NCBI RefSeq assembly: GCF_002929845.1 | Contig: NZ_PJJS01000035.1 | Span: 1-62,685 of the forward strand | DNA: 62,685 nucleotides | DNA from: Cryobacterium sp. M96 | GTDB lineage: Bacteria; Actinomycetota; Actinomycetes; Actinomycetales; Microbacteriaceae | Direction of reading: 5' to 3' | Part shown: in pieces, positions 39,482-48,269 of the stretch | Layout: every line of letters starts with the position of its first letter | Numbering within the stretch: the stretch's first letter is position 1 | Position numbers and translations under genes: made by a program | The notes under the pieces: model-generated | What the model saw: only the letters and a program-made list of their open reading frames with translations | Database searches by the model: none | What the model was told of the DNA's origin: nothing

Positions 39482-40564
39482 TCAGTAGGAGAGGGCGCGG
39501 TCGACGGCCTCGAGCACGCGGTCCGGGCTGGGCAGGAAGTGCGTCTCGACGGCGGCCGGCGGGAACGGGGTGTCGAAACCGGAGACGCGCAGCACGGGAG
39601 CCTCGAGCAGGTAGAAGGCCTTCTCCATGACGGTCGCGGCGATCTCCGATCCGACGCTGACGAAGCCGTGGGCCTCCTGGGCGACGACCAGATGCCCGGT
39701 CTTCTCGACCGACGCGAGGATGGGACCGTAGTCGATCGGCGAGATTGAACGCAGGTCGATGACCTCGACGCTGGTTCCCTCCGCCGCCGCGAGATCCGCC
39801 GCCTGCAGCAGGACGCTGACCATGGCGCCGTGGCCGACGACCGTCGCATCCGTGCCGCTGCGTACCACGCGGCTGGCGTGCAGGGGCGTGCCGCTCTCGG
39901 CAAGGTTCACCTCACCCTTGGGCCAGTAGCGGCTCTTGGGCTCGAAGAAGATGACCGGGTCGTCGGAGGCGATGGCCTCCTGCAACATCCAGTAGGCGTC
40001 GTGCGGGTTCGACGGGCTGACCACGCGCAGGCCCGGCGTGTGCGCGAAGTACGTCTCCGGGCTCTCCTGGTGGTGCTCGATCGACCCGATGTGGCCGCCG
40101 TAGGGGATGCGGATCACGACGGGCATGGAGACCTCACCCTCGTGCCGGTTGCGCATCCGCGCCAGCTGGCTGGTGATCTGGTCAAAGCCGGGGAAGACGA
40201 ACCCGTCGAACTGGATCTCGCAGACCGGGCGGTAGCCGCGCAGGGCCAGGCCGATGGCCGTACCGATGATGCCGGACTCGGCCAGCGGGGTGTCGAGCAC
40301 GCGCTTGTCGCCGAATTCGGCGATCAGACCCTCGGTGACGCGGAAGACCCCGCCCAGCGGGCCGATGTCCTCGCCCATCATCAGCACCCGGGGGTTGTCG
40401 CGCATGGCCTGACGCAGGCCCGCGTTGAGGGCCTTCGTCATGGGCAGGTTCGCCGTTCCGGTGCCGGGAATGGCCCGCTTGGCGGCGGCCGGGTGTCCCG
40501 GGGTCGGCATCGCGGTGGTCGGTGTGGCGAGGCCGGTGGTGCTCGTCACGATCGTGTCGCTCAC
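39482..40564 (-). CDS. bkdB: Branched-chain 2-oxoacid dehydrogenase E1 beta
   Basis: The 360-residue E1 beta is intact: MGEDIGPLGGVFRVT, DTPLAESGIIGTAIGLALRGYRPVCEIQF, the IPYGGHIGSIEHHQESPE loop, and the full C-terminal transketolase domain (ATVVGHGAMV, EVIDLRSISPID). The N-terminal 30 residues are a low-complexity extension. Its ATG overlaps the bkdA stop by 4 bp. It works with the alpha subunit to decarboxylate 2-oxoisovalerate and related acids. Confidence 0.92.
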   Translation of the reverse strand: MSDTIVTSTTGLATPTTAMPTPGHPAAAKRAIPGTGTANLPMTKALNAGLRQAMRDNPRVLMMGEDIGPLGGVFRVTEGLIAEFGDKRVLDTPLAESGIIGTAIGLALRGYRPVCEIQFDGFVFPGFDQITSQLARMRNRHEGEVSMPVVIRIPYGGHIGSIEHHQESPETYFAHTPGLRVVSPSNPHDAYWMLQEAIASDDPVIFFEPKSRYWPKGEVNLAESGTPLHASRVVRSGTDATVVGHGAMVSVLLQAADLAAAEGTSVEVIDLRSISPIDYGPILASVEKTGHLVVAQEAHGFVSVGSEIAATVMEKAFYLLEAPVLRVSGFDTPFPPAAVETHFLPSPDRVLEAVDRALSY

Positions 40565-41688
40565 GCGTCGCCTCCTTCGAAGGATGCCTCGTAGTGGTCG
40601 AGCCAGGCCTTCTGTTCCTGGATCAGCGGGTGGGGTTCGGCGTAGACGTTGTCGAAGATGACAGCCTTCTCCGGGGAGTGGATGTCGAGGGCCCGGCGGC
40701 GCACATCCGCGGCGTAGTCGTCGGCCTCCTCGTCGACGGCGTCGAGGAACTCCGGCTCGACGCCCAGGCCCTGCAGGTAGCTGCGGAAGCGCACGATCGG
40801 GTCGCGGGCCACCCAGTAGGCCAACTGTTCCGGGTCGCGGTACTTGGTGGGGTCGTCGGCCGTGGTGTGGGCACCGACTCGGTAGGTCAGGGCCTCGATC
40901 AGGGCGGGGCCGTGGCCGGCGCGGGCGTCGTCGAGGTGCTTGGCCGTCACCGCGAAACTGGCGAGCACGTCGTTGCCGTCGATCTGGGTGCCGGGCATGC
41001 CGAAGCCGGCGGCACGCAGGTAGAGCGGAGTGCGGGACTGCCGGGTCACAGGCACCGAGATGGCCCAGTGGTTGTTCTGCAGGAAGAAGACCTGCGGGGT
41101 CTGGTAGCTGGCGGCGAAGACGAGCGCCTCGTTGGCGTCGCCCTGCGACGAAGCTCCATCGCCGTAGTACACGATGACGGCCTGGTCGGTCTCGGGATTG
41201 CCGGTCGCGGTCGCGCCGTCGAGCTGCATGCCCATCGCGTAGCCCGTGGCGTGCAGGGTCTGCGAGGCCAGCACCAGGGTGTACAGGTGGAAGTTGCCGT
41301 GGTCCTCGGGGGTCCAGCCGCCGAGGGTGACACCGCGCAGCATCCGCAGGATATCGACGGGGTCGAGTCCGCGGATCATGCCGACGACGTGCTCGCGATA
41401 GGACGGGAACACGTGGTCCTGCGGCCGGGTTGCGTAGGCGGAGCCGACCTGGGCGGCCTCCTGGCCGTGGCTGGGCACCCAGAGGGCCAGCTGGCCCTGC
41501 CGCTGCAGGTTCGCGGCCTCGGTGTCGAACCGGCGCACCACCACCATGTCGCGGTAGAACCGCCGATGGTCGGCCTCGGTCAGTCGATCGAGGTAGGGCA
41601 GGAACTCGGCCGCGGAATCGCTCGGGGCGAAGACACCCTCCGGGGAGAGCATTCGCACCGTGGGAGAGGCACTCGGGGTCGCTGACAC
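40561..41688 (-). CDS. bkdA: Branched-chain 2-oxoacid dehydrogenase E1 alpha
   Basis: The 375-residue ThDP-binding subunit contains the full ThDP-Mg motif YYGDGASSQGDANEALVFAA ending in NNHWAIS, plus YRVGAHTTADDPTKYR near residue 285. The N-terminal region (MVVVRRFDTEAANLQRQGQL) fits the BkdA branch. It starts only 4 bp after the aminotransferase stop. Together with bkdB and bkdC it forms a complete E1-E2 set; the E3 lipoamide dehydrogenase must be encoded elsewhere. Confidence 0.92.
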   Translation of the reverse strand: MSATPSASPTVRMLSPEGVFAPSDSAAEFLPYLDRLTEADHRRFYRDMVVVRRFDTEAANLQRQGQLALWVPSHGQEAAQVGSAYATRPQDHVFPSYREHVVGMIRGLDPVDILRMLRGVTLGGWTPEDHGNFHLYTLVLASQTLHATGYAMGMQLDGATATGNPETDQAVIVYYGDGASSQGDANEALVFAASYQTPQVFFLQNNHWAISVPVTRQSRTPLYLRAAGFGMPGTQIDGNDVLASFAVTAKHLDDARAGHGPALIEALTYRVGAHTTADDPTKYRDPEQLAYWVARDPIVRFRSYLQGLGVEPEFLDAVDEEADDYAADVRRRALDIHSPEKAVIFDNVYAEPHPLIQEQKAWLDHYEASFEGGDA

Positions 41689-41692
41689 CGTA

Positions 41693-42796
41693 CTAACCTA
41701 GCCCTCGGGCTGGGTGCCCCGTTGGTAGATCGTCAACAATGTCGGCGCAAATACCCAGGAGCTTCTCCACGGATTCTTCCTCACCGATCGAAATTCGGAT
41801 GCCCTCGGGGAACGGGCGCACGATCAGGCCGACGGCCGACAGGACATCGGCGATGTCGGCGGTGTCCTCGGCGGTGGGCAGCCAGATGAAGTTTCCCTGA
41901 GGCACCGGAATGTTCCAGCCCTGCTCGCTCAGCAGGCGCCAGACCCGGTCGCGCCGCTCGGTCAGGGCACGCACCCGCCGCAGCAGCTGGTCGGCGGCGT
42001 CGAGAGAGGCAATCGCGGCCGCGCTGGCAACACCTGTGACCGAGAGCGGGATCGCGGTGGACCTCGCCGCATCGAGCACGGCGACGGGACCGAGGGCGTA
42101 GCCGACGCGCAGGCCGGCCAGGCCGTAGGCCTTGGAGAAAGTGCGCAGCACGACCAGGTTCGGGAACCGGGACAGCAGTGGCAGGCCGGTGACCGCCTCG
42201 GGGTCGGTGACGAACTCGCAGTAGGCCTCATCGAGGATGACGAGGAGGTCCGGCGGGACGACGGCCATGAACGATTCGAACTCGTCGCCCGTGACGGCAG
42301 TCCCGGTCGGATTGTTCGGGCTGCAGATGATGACGACGCGGGTATGGTCCGTGATGCGGGTGGCCATCTCGGGCAGGTCGTGGCCATGGTCGGCCCGGTT
42401 CGGAACCTGCACGCTCGTGGCACCGGCGACGGTGACCAGACCGGGGTAGGCCTCGAAGGAGCGCCACGAGTAGAGCACCTCGTCACCCGGTCCCGCGGCG
42501 GCGAGGATGAGCTGGGCCAGGAGGGCCACGGAGCCGGCACCGATGTGCACCTCGTCGACGCTCAGGCCGAACTGCGTGGCCAGCCGTTCGCGCAGGGCCA
42601 GCGCCGAGGCATCCGGGTACCGGTTGTACGCGGTCTCGGCGTTCACGGCGGCGATGACGCCGGGCAGCGGATCGAAGGGGTTCTCGTTGCTCGAGAGTTT
42701 GAACGCACTGGCTGCGGCAGCTTGACCCTGCCGATAGGCCGGGAGGGCGACAATCTCGGGGCGCAGGCGGACCGAGGGCGGGTCTGATGGGCTCAC
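41693..42796 (-). CDS. Histidinol-phosphate-type PLP aminotransferase (HisC/Pat family)
   Basis: This 367-residue class I/II aminotransferase has [15 protein letters not shown] near residue 33, the catalytic lysine in [18 protein letters not shown] and the C-terminal [12 protein letters not shown]. It belongs to the HisC/aromatic aminotransferase (Pat) group. Its position as first gene of the bkd operon, rather than in a his operon, suggests that it supplies 2-oxoacids from branched-chain or aromatic amino acids. True HisC activity cannot be excluded. Confidence 0.85.
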   Translation of the reverse strand: MSPSDPPSVRLRPEIVALPAYRQGQAAAASAFKLSSNENPFDPLPGVIAAVNAETAYNRYPDASALALRERLATQFGLSVDEVHIGAGSVALLAQLILAAAGPGDEVLYSWRSFEAYPGLVTVAGATSVQVPNRADHGHDLPEMATRITDHTRVVIICSPNNPTGTAVTGDEFESFMAVVPPDLLVILDEAYCEFVTDPEAVTGLPLLSRFPNLVVLRTFSKAYGLAGLRVGYALGPVAVLDAARSTAIPLSVTGVASAAAIASLDAADQLLRRVRALTERRDRVWRLLSEQGWNIPVPQGNFIWLPTAEDTADIADVLSAVGLIVRPFPEGIRISIGEEESVEKLLGICADIVDDLPTGHPARGLG

Positions 42797-42895
42797 TCGG
42801 CGATTCTACGCCGCGGCATATTCACGTGGCCGCATGGTTAGGCCCGGGGCTGGCCCATCCGTGCGACCAGTCACCGGCGATGCCATAGTGGAGTC

Positions 42896-43288
42896 ATGGC
42901 CAGATTCCTGATCAAGCTGATCCTCAACTCCGTCGCCCTGTGGCTCACGACCCTGCTCGTCAGCGGGGTGCGGGTCGATCCGTTCGCCGAGGGCACGACC
43001 GCCCTGATCGCCACCTATCTGTTGGTCGCGCTGGTCTTCGGCCTCGTCAACAGTGTGATCGGCGGCTTCGTGCGGGTTGTCGCGTTCCCGGTCTACATCC
43101 TCACGCTCGGCCTGATTTCCTTGATCGTGAATGGTTTCCTGCTGATGATCGTGGCCTGGTTCTCGGGCCTGGTCGGCTTCGGGCTCGTGGTGGACGATTT
43201 CTGGTGGGGTGTGCTCGGCGCACTCGTGCTGGGCATCATCAGCTGGATTCTCGGCGTGCTGATCCGACCGGTCACCCCCCGCTCGTAG
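42896..43288 (+). CDS. Four-TM membrane protein of the 'phage holin family' type
   Basis: The 130-residue protein has four hydrophobic segments (about 5-25, 32-55, 58-85 and 92-120), starting MARFLIKLILNSVALWLTTLLVSGV. Members are commonly annotated as phage holin family but are normal chromosomal proteins in actinobacteria. There are no phage genes around it. It diverges from the aminotransferase gene, with a 99-bp gap. Confidence 0.78.
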   Translation: MARFLIKLILNSVALWLTTLLVSGVRVDPFAEGTTALIATYLLVALVFGLVNSVIGGFVRVVAFPVYILTLGLISLIVNGFLLMIVAWFSGLVGFGLVVDDFWWGVLGALVLGIISWILGVLIRPVTPRS

Positions 43289-43306
43289 CGATCTCCAGCC
43301 GTCGGG

Positions 43307-44809
43307 TCAGCCGTCGGCCAGGCGGAAGCCCCGCCACCGGGAGGACTCGCCAGCTTCCGTGCCGAGGATCTTCCCGAGGGTCTCCCGGAACTCCTGTAAT
43401 CGTGGTTCCTCGGAGCCGTCCATGAGCCGCCCGGTCTCCCGGTAGGCGGTGAGGGCGTGAGCCGGCAGCGGCCGGTCGACCGGCACCTCCGTCTCAGCGA
43501 ACACCTCGCGGCGCACCACCAGGCGCTCATCGTCGCCGGTGGCCGTTCCCCCCAGGGCAGGGACAAGGTCGTCGGTGTGCTCGACCATGACGGCCTCCAC
43601 GTCTGCGGGCAGGGCCACTTGGGCGGTGAGTCCCCCAAAGGTCGCCACCGCGACGGTGTTGAAGTCCCCGGACGCCGCGAGCTGCGCCGCGACCAACCCG
43701 CCCTGCGAGTGACCCACCGGAACCACCGGGTCGCCCGGCGCCACCCCGGCCTCCCGCAGGGCATCGACGACCGCCCGATAGGAGCCGGAGCCCTGGTCGG
43801 CGAGGGCGACGAGGTTGGAGGTGAGGTCCCACGGTTGTTCACCGGCGACCGGACTCCACGCCGCGGTGCCGCCGATGTAGACCACCCAGGATGCGTCGTC
43901 CGGACCGCCATAACGCTCGATGCGCACCTGCGGGGCGTCCTCCGACACCGAGGGGATGCGGGCAGCCAGGTCCTCGAAGCCGGCCGGCGGAGCGACGGGT
44001 CGGCCGGGGAGAGCGGCGCCGGGCCGCGCGGCACCCGCAGGCGGCGGGCCGAGGGGGCGGGTCCCACCGTCGAGCCGCTCCACCGACACGGGAGTCTCGC
44101 GCAGCAGGCCGAGGGGGCGGGCGAGCCCGACCAGGCCCGCCGCGGTCGTCGTGACACCGAGCAGGCCGAGGCCCTCGTCGCCGAGGGCCAGTGACACCGG
44201 GAACGGCACCCCGGCACGACCGGTGGCCGCGTCGTCGGCCGAGGAGACGATCACCCGCACCGCCTCGACCAGGACCGGGTTGGTCAGGGCCCGCGGATGC
44301 GCGTGGACCCAGGCGCCGATCTCGGCGGGCGCGTCTCCCGGACGCCGGCCGGTGAGCAGACCGCCGAGCACCAACCCCACCACGCCGACCGTGAGGCCGG
44401 GCACGGCCGCCAAGGCCAGAAGAGGTGCCAGCAGCCCGAGGGTGGAGCCCAGCCAGGCCCCGGAGAGGCTTGCTCCCCAGTCCCGCAGGCGCTCGGCCCT
44501 GCCGTAGCCCTCCGCCGCCGCGATGAGAGCGTCGGCGAGGGTCTGGCTGCGCTCCGCGACTCGCTCCAGGGCGGAGCGGGCCGCGAACACGTTCATCCCG
44601 GCGTTGGGCAGGCTCATCACCGGACCGAGGGGCTGGTCGGAATCCAGTGCCTGGATGCGCGCCACCCGCACCAGCCAGTCCTCGGCGTCACCCTGAAGCA
44701 GCCGCAGCCGCGCCGCCTCGGCCAGCAGCGTGTCGGTGGCGACGAGCGTGCTCCCGCCGCCGGACACGATCAGGGTGTCGCCGGGGCCGCCAGGCTGCTC
44801 CCCCGTCAT
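43307..44809 (-). CDS. Helical/membrane protein with C-terminal alpha/beta-hydrolase
   Basis: The 500-residue protein has a helical N-terminal part (about 15-120), a hydrophobic block (about 125-165, LGLLAPLLALAAVPGLTVGVVG) and a C-terminal alpha/beta-hydrolase with the lipase box VPVGHSQGGLVAAQLA near residue 385 and later Asp and His candidates (EHTDDLVPALGG; LPAHALTAY). It is translationally coupled (ATGA) to a WXG-like small protein upstream. The arrangement resembles type VII-associated lipase or polymorphic effectors, an inference from layout. The ORF stays open upstream, but the coding part starts at 44809. Confidence 0.7.
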   Translation of the reverse strand: MTGEQPGGPGDTLIVSGGGSTLVATDTLLAEAARLRLLQGDAEDWLVRVARIQALDSDQPLGPVMSLPNAGMNVFAARSALERVAERSQTLADALIAAAEGYGRAERLRDWGASLSGAWLGSTLGLLAPLLALAAVPGLTVGVVGLVLGGLLTGRRPGDAPAEIGAWVHAHPRALTNPVLVEAVRVIVSSADDAATGRAGVPFPVSLALGDEGLGLLGVTTTAAGLVGLARPLGLLRETPVSVERLDGGTRPLGPPPAGAARPGAALPGRPVAPPAGFEDLAARIPSVSEDAPQVRIERYGGPDDASWVVYIGGTAAWSPVAGEQPWDLTSNLVALADQGSGSYRAVVDALREAGVAPGDPVVPVGHSQGGLVAAQLAASGDFNTVAVATFGGLTAQVALPADVEAVMVEHTDDLVPALGGTATGDDERLVVRREVFAETEVPVDRPLPAHALTAYRETGRLMDGSEEPRLQEFRETLGKILGTEAGESSRWRGFRLADG

Positions 44810-45171
44810 CGCACCGCCCGGGCTGGAGCCGGGCCGGGTGCCAGGGTCGGGATCGGCGCCCGGGCCTCGGCCAGAGCAGCCCCGCCCTGATCGATCGCGG
44901 CCACCACCTCGGTGAGGGCGGCGTCGAGGAGCCCGGCGGCTCGGCGGAGTTCGCCGGCGAGGTCGCTGCGCTGACGGTCGTAGTTCCGCTGGGCCTCTGA
45001 GCGCCACGAGCCGGTCAGGTCGCCGGCCGTGAGCCGGCCCGCCGCCATGTCGACGTCGTCGCGCAGCAGGCGCAGCAGCATCCGTCGCTGCCGAAGTTCG
45101 TCGAGGCGCGCCTCCAGCGCGTAATGAGTCACGATCGTGCAAGTCGAGCTGGTGCCGCCCGGAATCTCCAT
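44806..45171 (-). CDS. WXG100-like small helical protein
   Basis: The 121-residue protein has two long helices joined by a turn containing TGSWRSEAQRNYDRQ, which resembles the W-x-G hairpin of ESX/WXG100 proteins (here G-S-W-R-S). The N-terminus is short and the C-terminus is Pro/Ala-rich. It overlaps the hydrolase start by 4 bp. Such pairs are often secreted or target partners of type VII systems; none of the EccC-type genes is in the window. Confidence 0.55.
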   Translation of the reverse strand: MEIPGGTSSTCTIVTHYALEARLDELRQRRMLLRLLRDDVDMAAGRLTAGDLTGSWRSEAQRNYDRQRSDLAGELRRAAGLLDAALTEVVAAIDQGGAALAEARAPIPTLAPGPAPARAVR

Positions 45172-45312
45172 CTCCGCCCTTCTGCGCGCTGCGGATTCGC
45201 TGCCAGTGAGCGTGCCACCCCCGGCAGACGTGGTCGCTATGAATCCGAGAGTTCACGGAACATGCCGCACGACGGCGGCTGGGGAGGGGGCCGGGTGCAA
45301 CACAATGGGGAG

Positions 45313-45840
45313 ATGGACATTGTGTCGATCACACCCGATGAGTCGACACCGTTCCGCATTATTTTCGTCTGCACCGGGAACATCTGCCGTTCGCCGATGG
45401 CCGAAGTCATGCTTCGCGATCTGATCACGCGCTCCGGCCTGGGTCGTTTGATCACCACCAGCTCCGCCGGCACCGGCGACTGGCATGTCGGCGAGCAGGC
45501 GGATCAGCGCACGATCGCCGCCCTGGCCACCCGCGGCTACGACGGCAGGCATCATCGGGCCCGCCAGTTCGACCCCGAGTGGTTTGCCGACCTCGACCTC
45601 GTCGTGGTGCTCGACCGCGCGCAGGAACGCATCCTGCGCAACTGGGCCACGACCGAGCGTGACCGCAGCAAGGTGCGCCTGCTGCTCAGTTTCGATGCGG
45701 CCCAGGCTGCCCTGCTGGACGTTCCCGACCCCTACTATTCCGACGATGCTTTCTTTGACACGGTTCTTGGCATGATTGAAAGCGCAAATGAAGCGCTCTT
45801 CGCGCAACTTGCACCCGCAATCCGACAGGGAGTCCGATGA
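45313..45840 (+). CDS. Low-molecular-weight protein tyrosine phosphatase
   Basis: The 175-residue phosphatase has the P-loop FVCTGNICRSPMAEV near residues 18-32 (C-X5-R) and the general-acid aspartate in VPDPYYSDDAFFD near residue 145. ATG 45313 was chosen because the catalytic loop falls at the usual position; the frame is open further upstream. It overlaps purB by 4 bp. The target (tyrosine phosphoproteins or capsule kinases) is unknown. Confidence 0.9.
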   Translation: MDIVSITPDESTPFRIIFVCTGNICRSPMAEVMLRDLITRSGLGRLITTSSAGTGDWHVGEQADQRTIAALATRGYDGRHHRARQFDPEWFADLDLVVVLDRAQERILRNWATTERDRSKVRLLLSFDAAQAALLDVPDPYYSDDAFFDTVLGMIESANEALFAQLAPAIRQGVR

Positions 45841-47219
45841 GTCCGTTACCGCCCCAGGTCCTCAGCCCACTCGATGGCCGCTACCGCGCCGCCGTCACCG
45901 AACTGGGCGAGTACCTATCCGAGGCAGGCCTCAATCGGGCCCGGGTGCAGGTCGAGGTGGAATGGCTGATCACCCTCACCGACCGCAGCCTGTTCGGCTC
46001 CGTACCGCTGAACGCGGAGCAGAAGCTCGGCCTGCGCGCTCTGGTCACCGACTTCGGCCAGACCGAGATCGACGAGTTGGCCGTGCTGGAAGCCACCACC
46101 CGGCACGACGTGAAAGCCGTCGAGTACCTCGTGCGCCGCCGCCTGAGCACGCTGGGCCTCGACCACATCAGCGAGCTCACCCACTTCGCCGCCACCAGCG
46201 AGGACATAAACAACCTGTCCTACGCGCTGACCGTGAGCGACGCTGTGCGCGAGGTCTGGCTGCCCAAATTCCGCGCCGTCATCGGCGCCCTGCGCCTACG
46301 CGCCCTCGAATACCGCGCCGACTCCATGCTGGCCCGCACACACGGCCAGCCGGCGACACCCACCACGGTGGGCAAGGAGCTCGCGGTCTTCGTCTACCGG
46401 CTCGAGCGCCTGGCCCAGCAGGTCGAGGACAGCGAGTACCTGGGCAAATTCAGCGGTGCCACCGGCACCTTCGCCGCCCACGTCACGGCCGATCCCGCCG
46501 TCGACTGGCCGGCCGTGTCGCGCGGCTTCGTCGAGGGCCTCGGGCTCACCTGGAACCCGCTGACCACCCAGATCGAGCCCCACGACTGGCAGGCCGAGCT
46601 CTACTCGCGCGTCTCCCACGCGAACCGGGTGCTGCACAACCTGGCGACGGATGTCTGGACCTACATCTCGCTCGGCTACTTCCGCCAGATCCCGCAGGTC
46701 GGGGCCACCGGCTCATCGACCATGCCGCACAAGATCAACCCCATCCGCTTCGAGAACGCGGAGGCCAACCTCGAGCTGTCCAGCGCGATCCTCGACTCGC
46801 TCGCGGCGACACTGGTGACCTCGCGGCTGCAGCGCGACCTGACCGACTCCACCACGCAGCGCAACATCGGCGTGGGCTTCGGACACTCCCTGCTCGCCCT
46901 CGACAACATCCTGCGCGGCCTCGGCGAAATCGACATCGACCGCGCCATGCTCGCCCGCGACCTCGACGCCAACTGGGAGATCCTCGGCGAGGCGATCCAG
47001 ACCGTGATCCGCGCCGAGGTGTCGGCGGGGCGCTCTACGATCGAGGACCCCTACGCCCTGCTCAAGGAACTCACCCGGGGCAAGCGGATCAACCGGCACG
47101 ATCTGGTGGCCTTCGTCACCGAACTGGAGATCGGCGACGCCGCCAAGGCGCGGCTGCTCGAGCTGACCCCGGGCAGCTACGTGGGTCTCGCGGACCCGCT
47201 TCTCGACTACCTGACCTAG
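45837..47219 (+). CDS. purB: Adenylosuccinate lyase
   Basis: The 460-residue fumarase-superfamily enzyme acts twice in purine synthesis (SAICAR to AICAR, adenylosuccinate to AMP). It carries the signature GSSTMPHKINPIRFENAEAN, the upstream FAATSEDINNLSYAL and ARTHGQPATPTTVGKEL. It is translationally coupled to the phosphatase gene. Length is normal for the family. Confidence 0.96.
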   Translation: MSPLPPQVLSPLDGRYRAAVTELGEYLSEAGLNRARVQVEVEWLITLTDRSLFGSVPLNAEQKLGLRALVTDFGQTEIDELAVLEATTRHDVKAVEYLVRRRLSTLGLDHISELTHFAATSEDINNLSYALTVSDAVREVWLPKFRAVIGALRLRALEYRADSMLARTHGQPATPTTVGKELAVFVYRLERLAQQVEDSEYLGKFSGATGTFAAHVTADPAVDWPAVSRGFVEGLGLTWNPLTTQIEPHDWQAELYSRVSHANRVLHNLATDVWTYISLGYFRQIPQVGATGSSTMPHKINPIRFENAEANLELSSAILDSLAATLVTSRLQRDLTDSTTQRNIGVGFGHSLLALDNILRGLGEIDIDRAMLARDLDANWEILGEAIQTVIRAEVSAGRSTIEDPYALLKELTRGKRINRHDLVAFVTELEIGDAAKARLLELTPGSYVGLADPLLDYLT

Positions 47220-47331
47220 CGGCTGCGCGGGTGCTGCGCCGTTCCGCTGGTGGCGTGCCACGTGCGCAGCGGCGCACCCCACGCGCGGCGTCAGAATGCT
47301 CGTGGCGTCGGAGTACGCACGGCGCCTCCGT

Positions 47332-47586
47332 TCAGAGGCCGCGGTCCTGCTCGTCGAGGTCGGACCTCTCGGCCGGGTTCGGCTTCATGCCGAGCACGAG
47401 CATCGCGATCACGACGAGCACGAGGATGAACGTGCCGCCGAAGCCGATCAACGCCAGCACCACGTCCCGGGTGCTCATCAGCACGACCAGGCCGAGGAAC
47501 ACGGCCATCACGGCCGAGAAGCCGACGAGTTCGATCGGCTTGAGCTTCTCGGAACGGCTGGGCGTGCGCGGGGTGTTCTGGGTCAC
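47332..47586 (-). CDS. Small two-TM membrane protein
   Basis: This 84-residue protein, from a GTG start that overlaps the previous stop (GTGA), has two hydrophobic segments (about 20-40 and 45-68) and a charged C-terminal tail. It is probably co-expressed with the HdeD-like gene. No family is recognised. Confidence 0.7.
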   Translation of the reverse strand: MTQNTPRTPSRSEKLKPIELVGFSAVMAVFLGLVVLMSTRDVVLALIGFGGTFILVLVVIAMLVLGMKPNPAERSDLDEQDRGL

Positions 47587-48182
47587 AGGGTGTCCGAATC
47601 GTTGGGTGAGGCCGTGAGGGCGCGGGCGGCATCCGTGCCGGACCACTTGAGGGAGAACCCGGCGATGGCGAGGTAGACGCCGAGCATCACGAGGTAGGCG
47701 CCGAACAGGCCGACCGACACCACTGCGTTGGGCGGCAGCAGCAGGAAGATCACGGCCAGCAGGGCGGTGACGGCGCCGACCAGCAGCCAGTCACGGTCGG
47801 CCGGGTCGCGCCGACGCGCACGGATGCCGCTGTACAGCTCGAGAAAACCGGTCACCGCCGCCCAGACCGAGACCAGGAGGAGGAAGAAACCGAGCCCGCC
47901 CGCGTGGAAGAGCAGCGCGAGGAGGCCGGCGGCGACACCAACGGCGCCCTGCACCACAAAGAGGGACCGCTCCCGCGGATCGGCCAGCGTGCGCCGGCTG
48001 AGCAGACCCACCGTGAGGCCGCTGAGAAGCGCGAAGACGCCGAACACGAGAAGGCCGAATTCCGCCGAATGATCGGCGTTGAAGGTAATCGCGGCCGCCG
48101 GCACAAGGGTGAGGGCGGCCCGCAGCACCGGCACCGGCCAGTACCGGCCGGTGGTGGAGTGTGGAGCCTGGGCGTTCGCCAC
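47583..48182 (-). CDS. HdeD-like / DUF308-type membrane protein
   Basis: The 199-residue protein has about six hydrophobic segments with paired Gly-rich helices typical of the HdeD/DUF308 acid-resistance family (FGVFALLSGLTVGLL, VTGFLELYSGIRARRR). The function in actinobacteria is not known. It is followed by the small membrane protein with a GTGA overlap. Confidence 0.75.
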   Translation of the reverse strand: MANAQAPHSTTGRYWPVPVLRAALTLVPAAAITFNADHSAEFGLLVFGVFALLSGLTVGLLSRRTLADPRERSLFVVQGAVGVAAGLLALLFHAGGLGFFLLLVSVWAAVTGFLELYSGIRARRRDPADRDWLLVGAVTALLAVIFLLLPPNAVVSVGLFGAYLVMLGVYLAIAGFSLKWSGTDAARALTASPNDSDTL

Positions 48183-48269
48183 GCGACGACCTCTTTCATT
48201 GCGGGTTGAGACGGATACAGTCTACGCGGGCGGTCCTGGCCGCCCGCTGGGCCCCGGTGCGCAGATCGG

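Noticed and set aside
42896..43288. Prophage suspected from a 'phage holin' type protein
   Set aside because: No capsid, terminase, integrase or lysin genes are near; the family is a common chromosomal membrane protein in actinobacteria.
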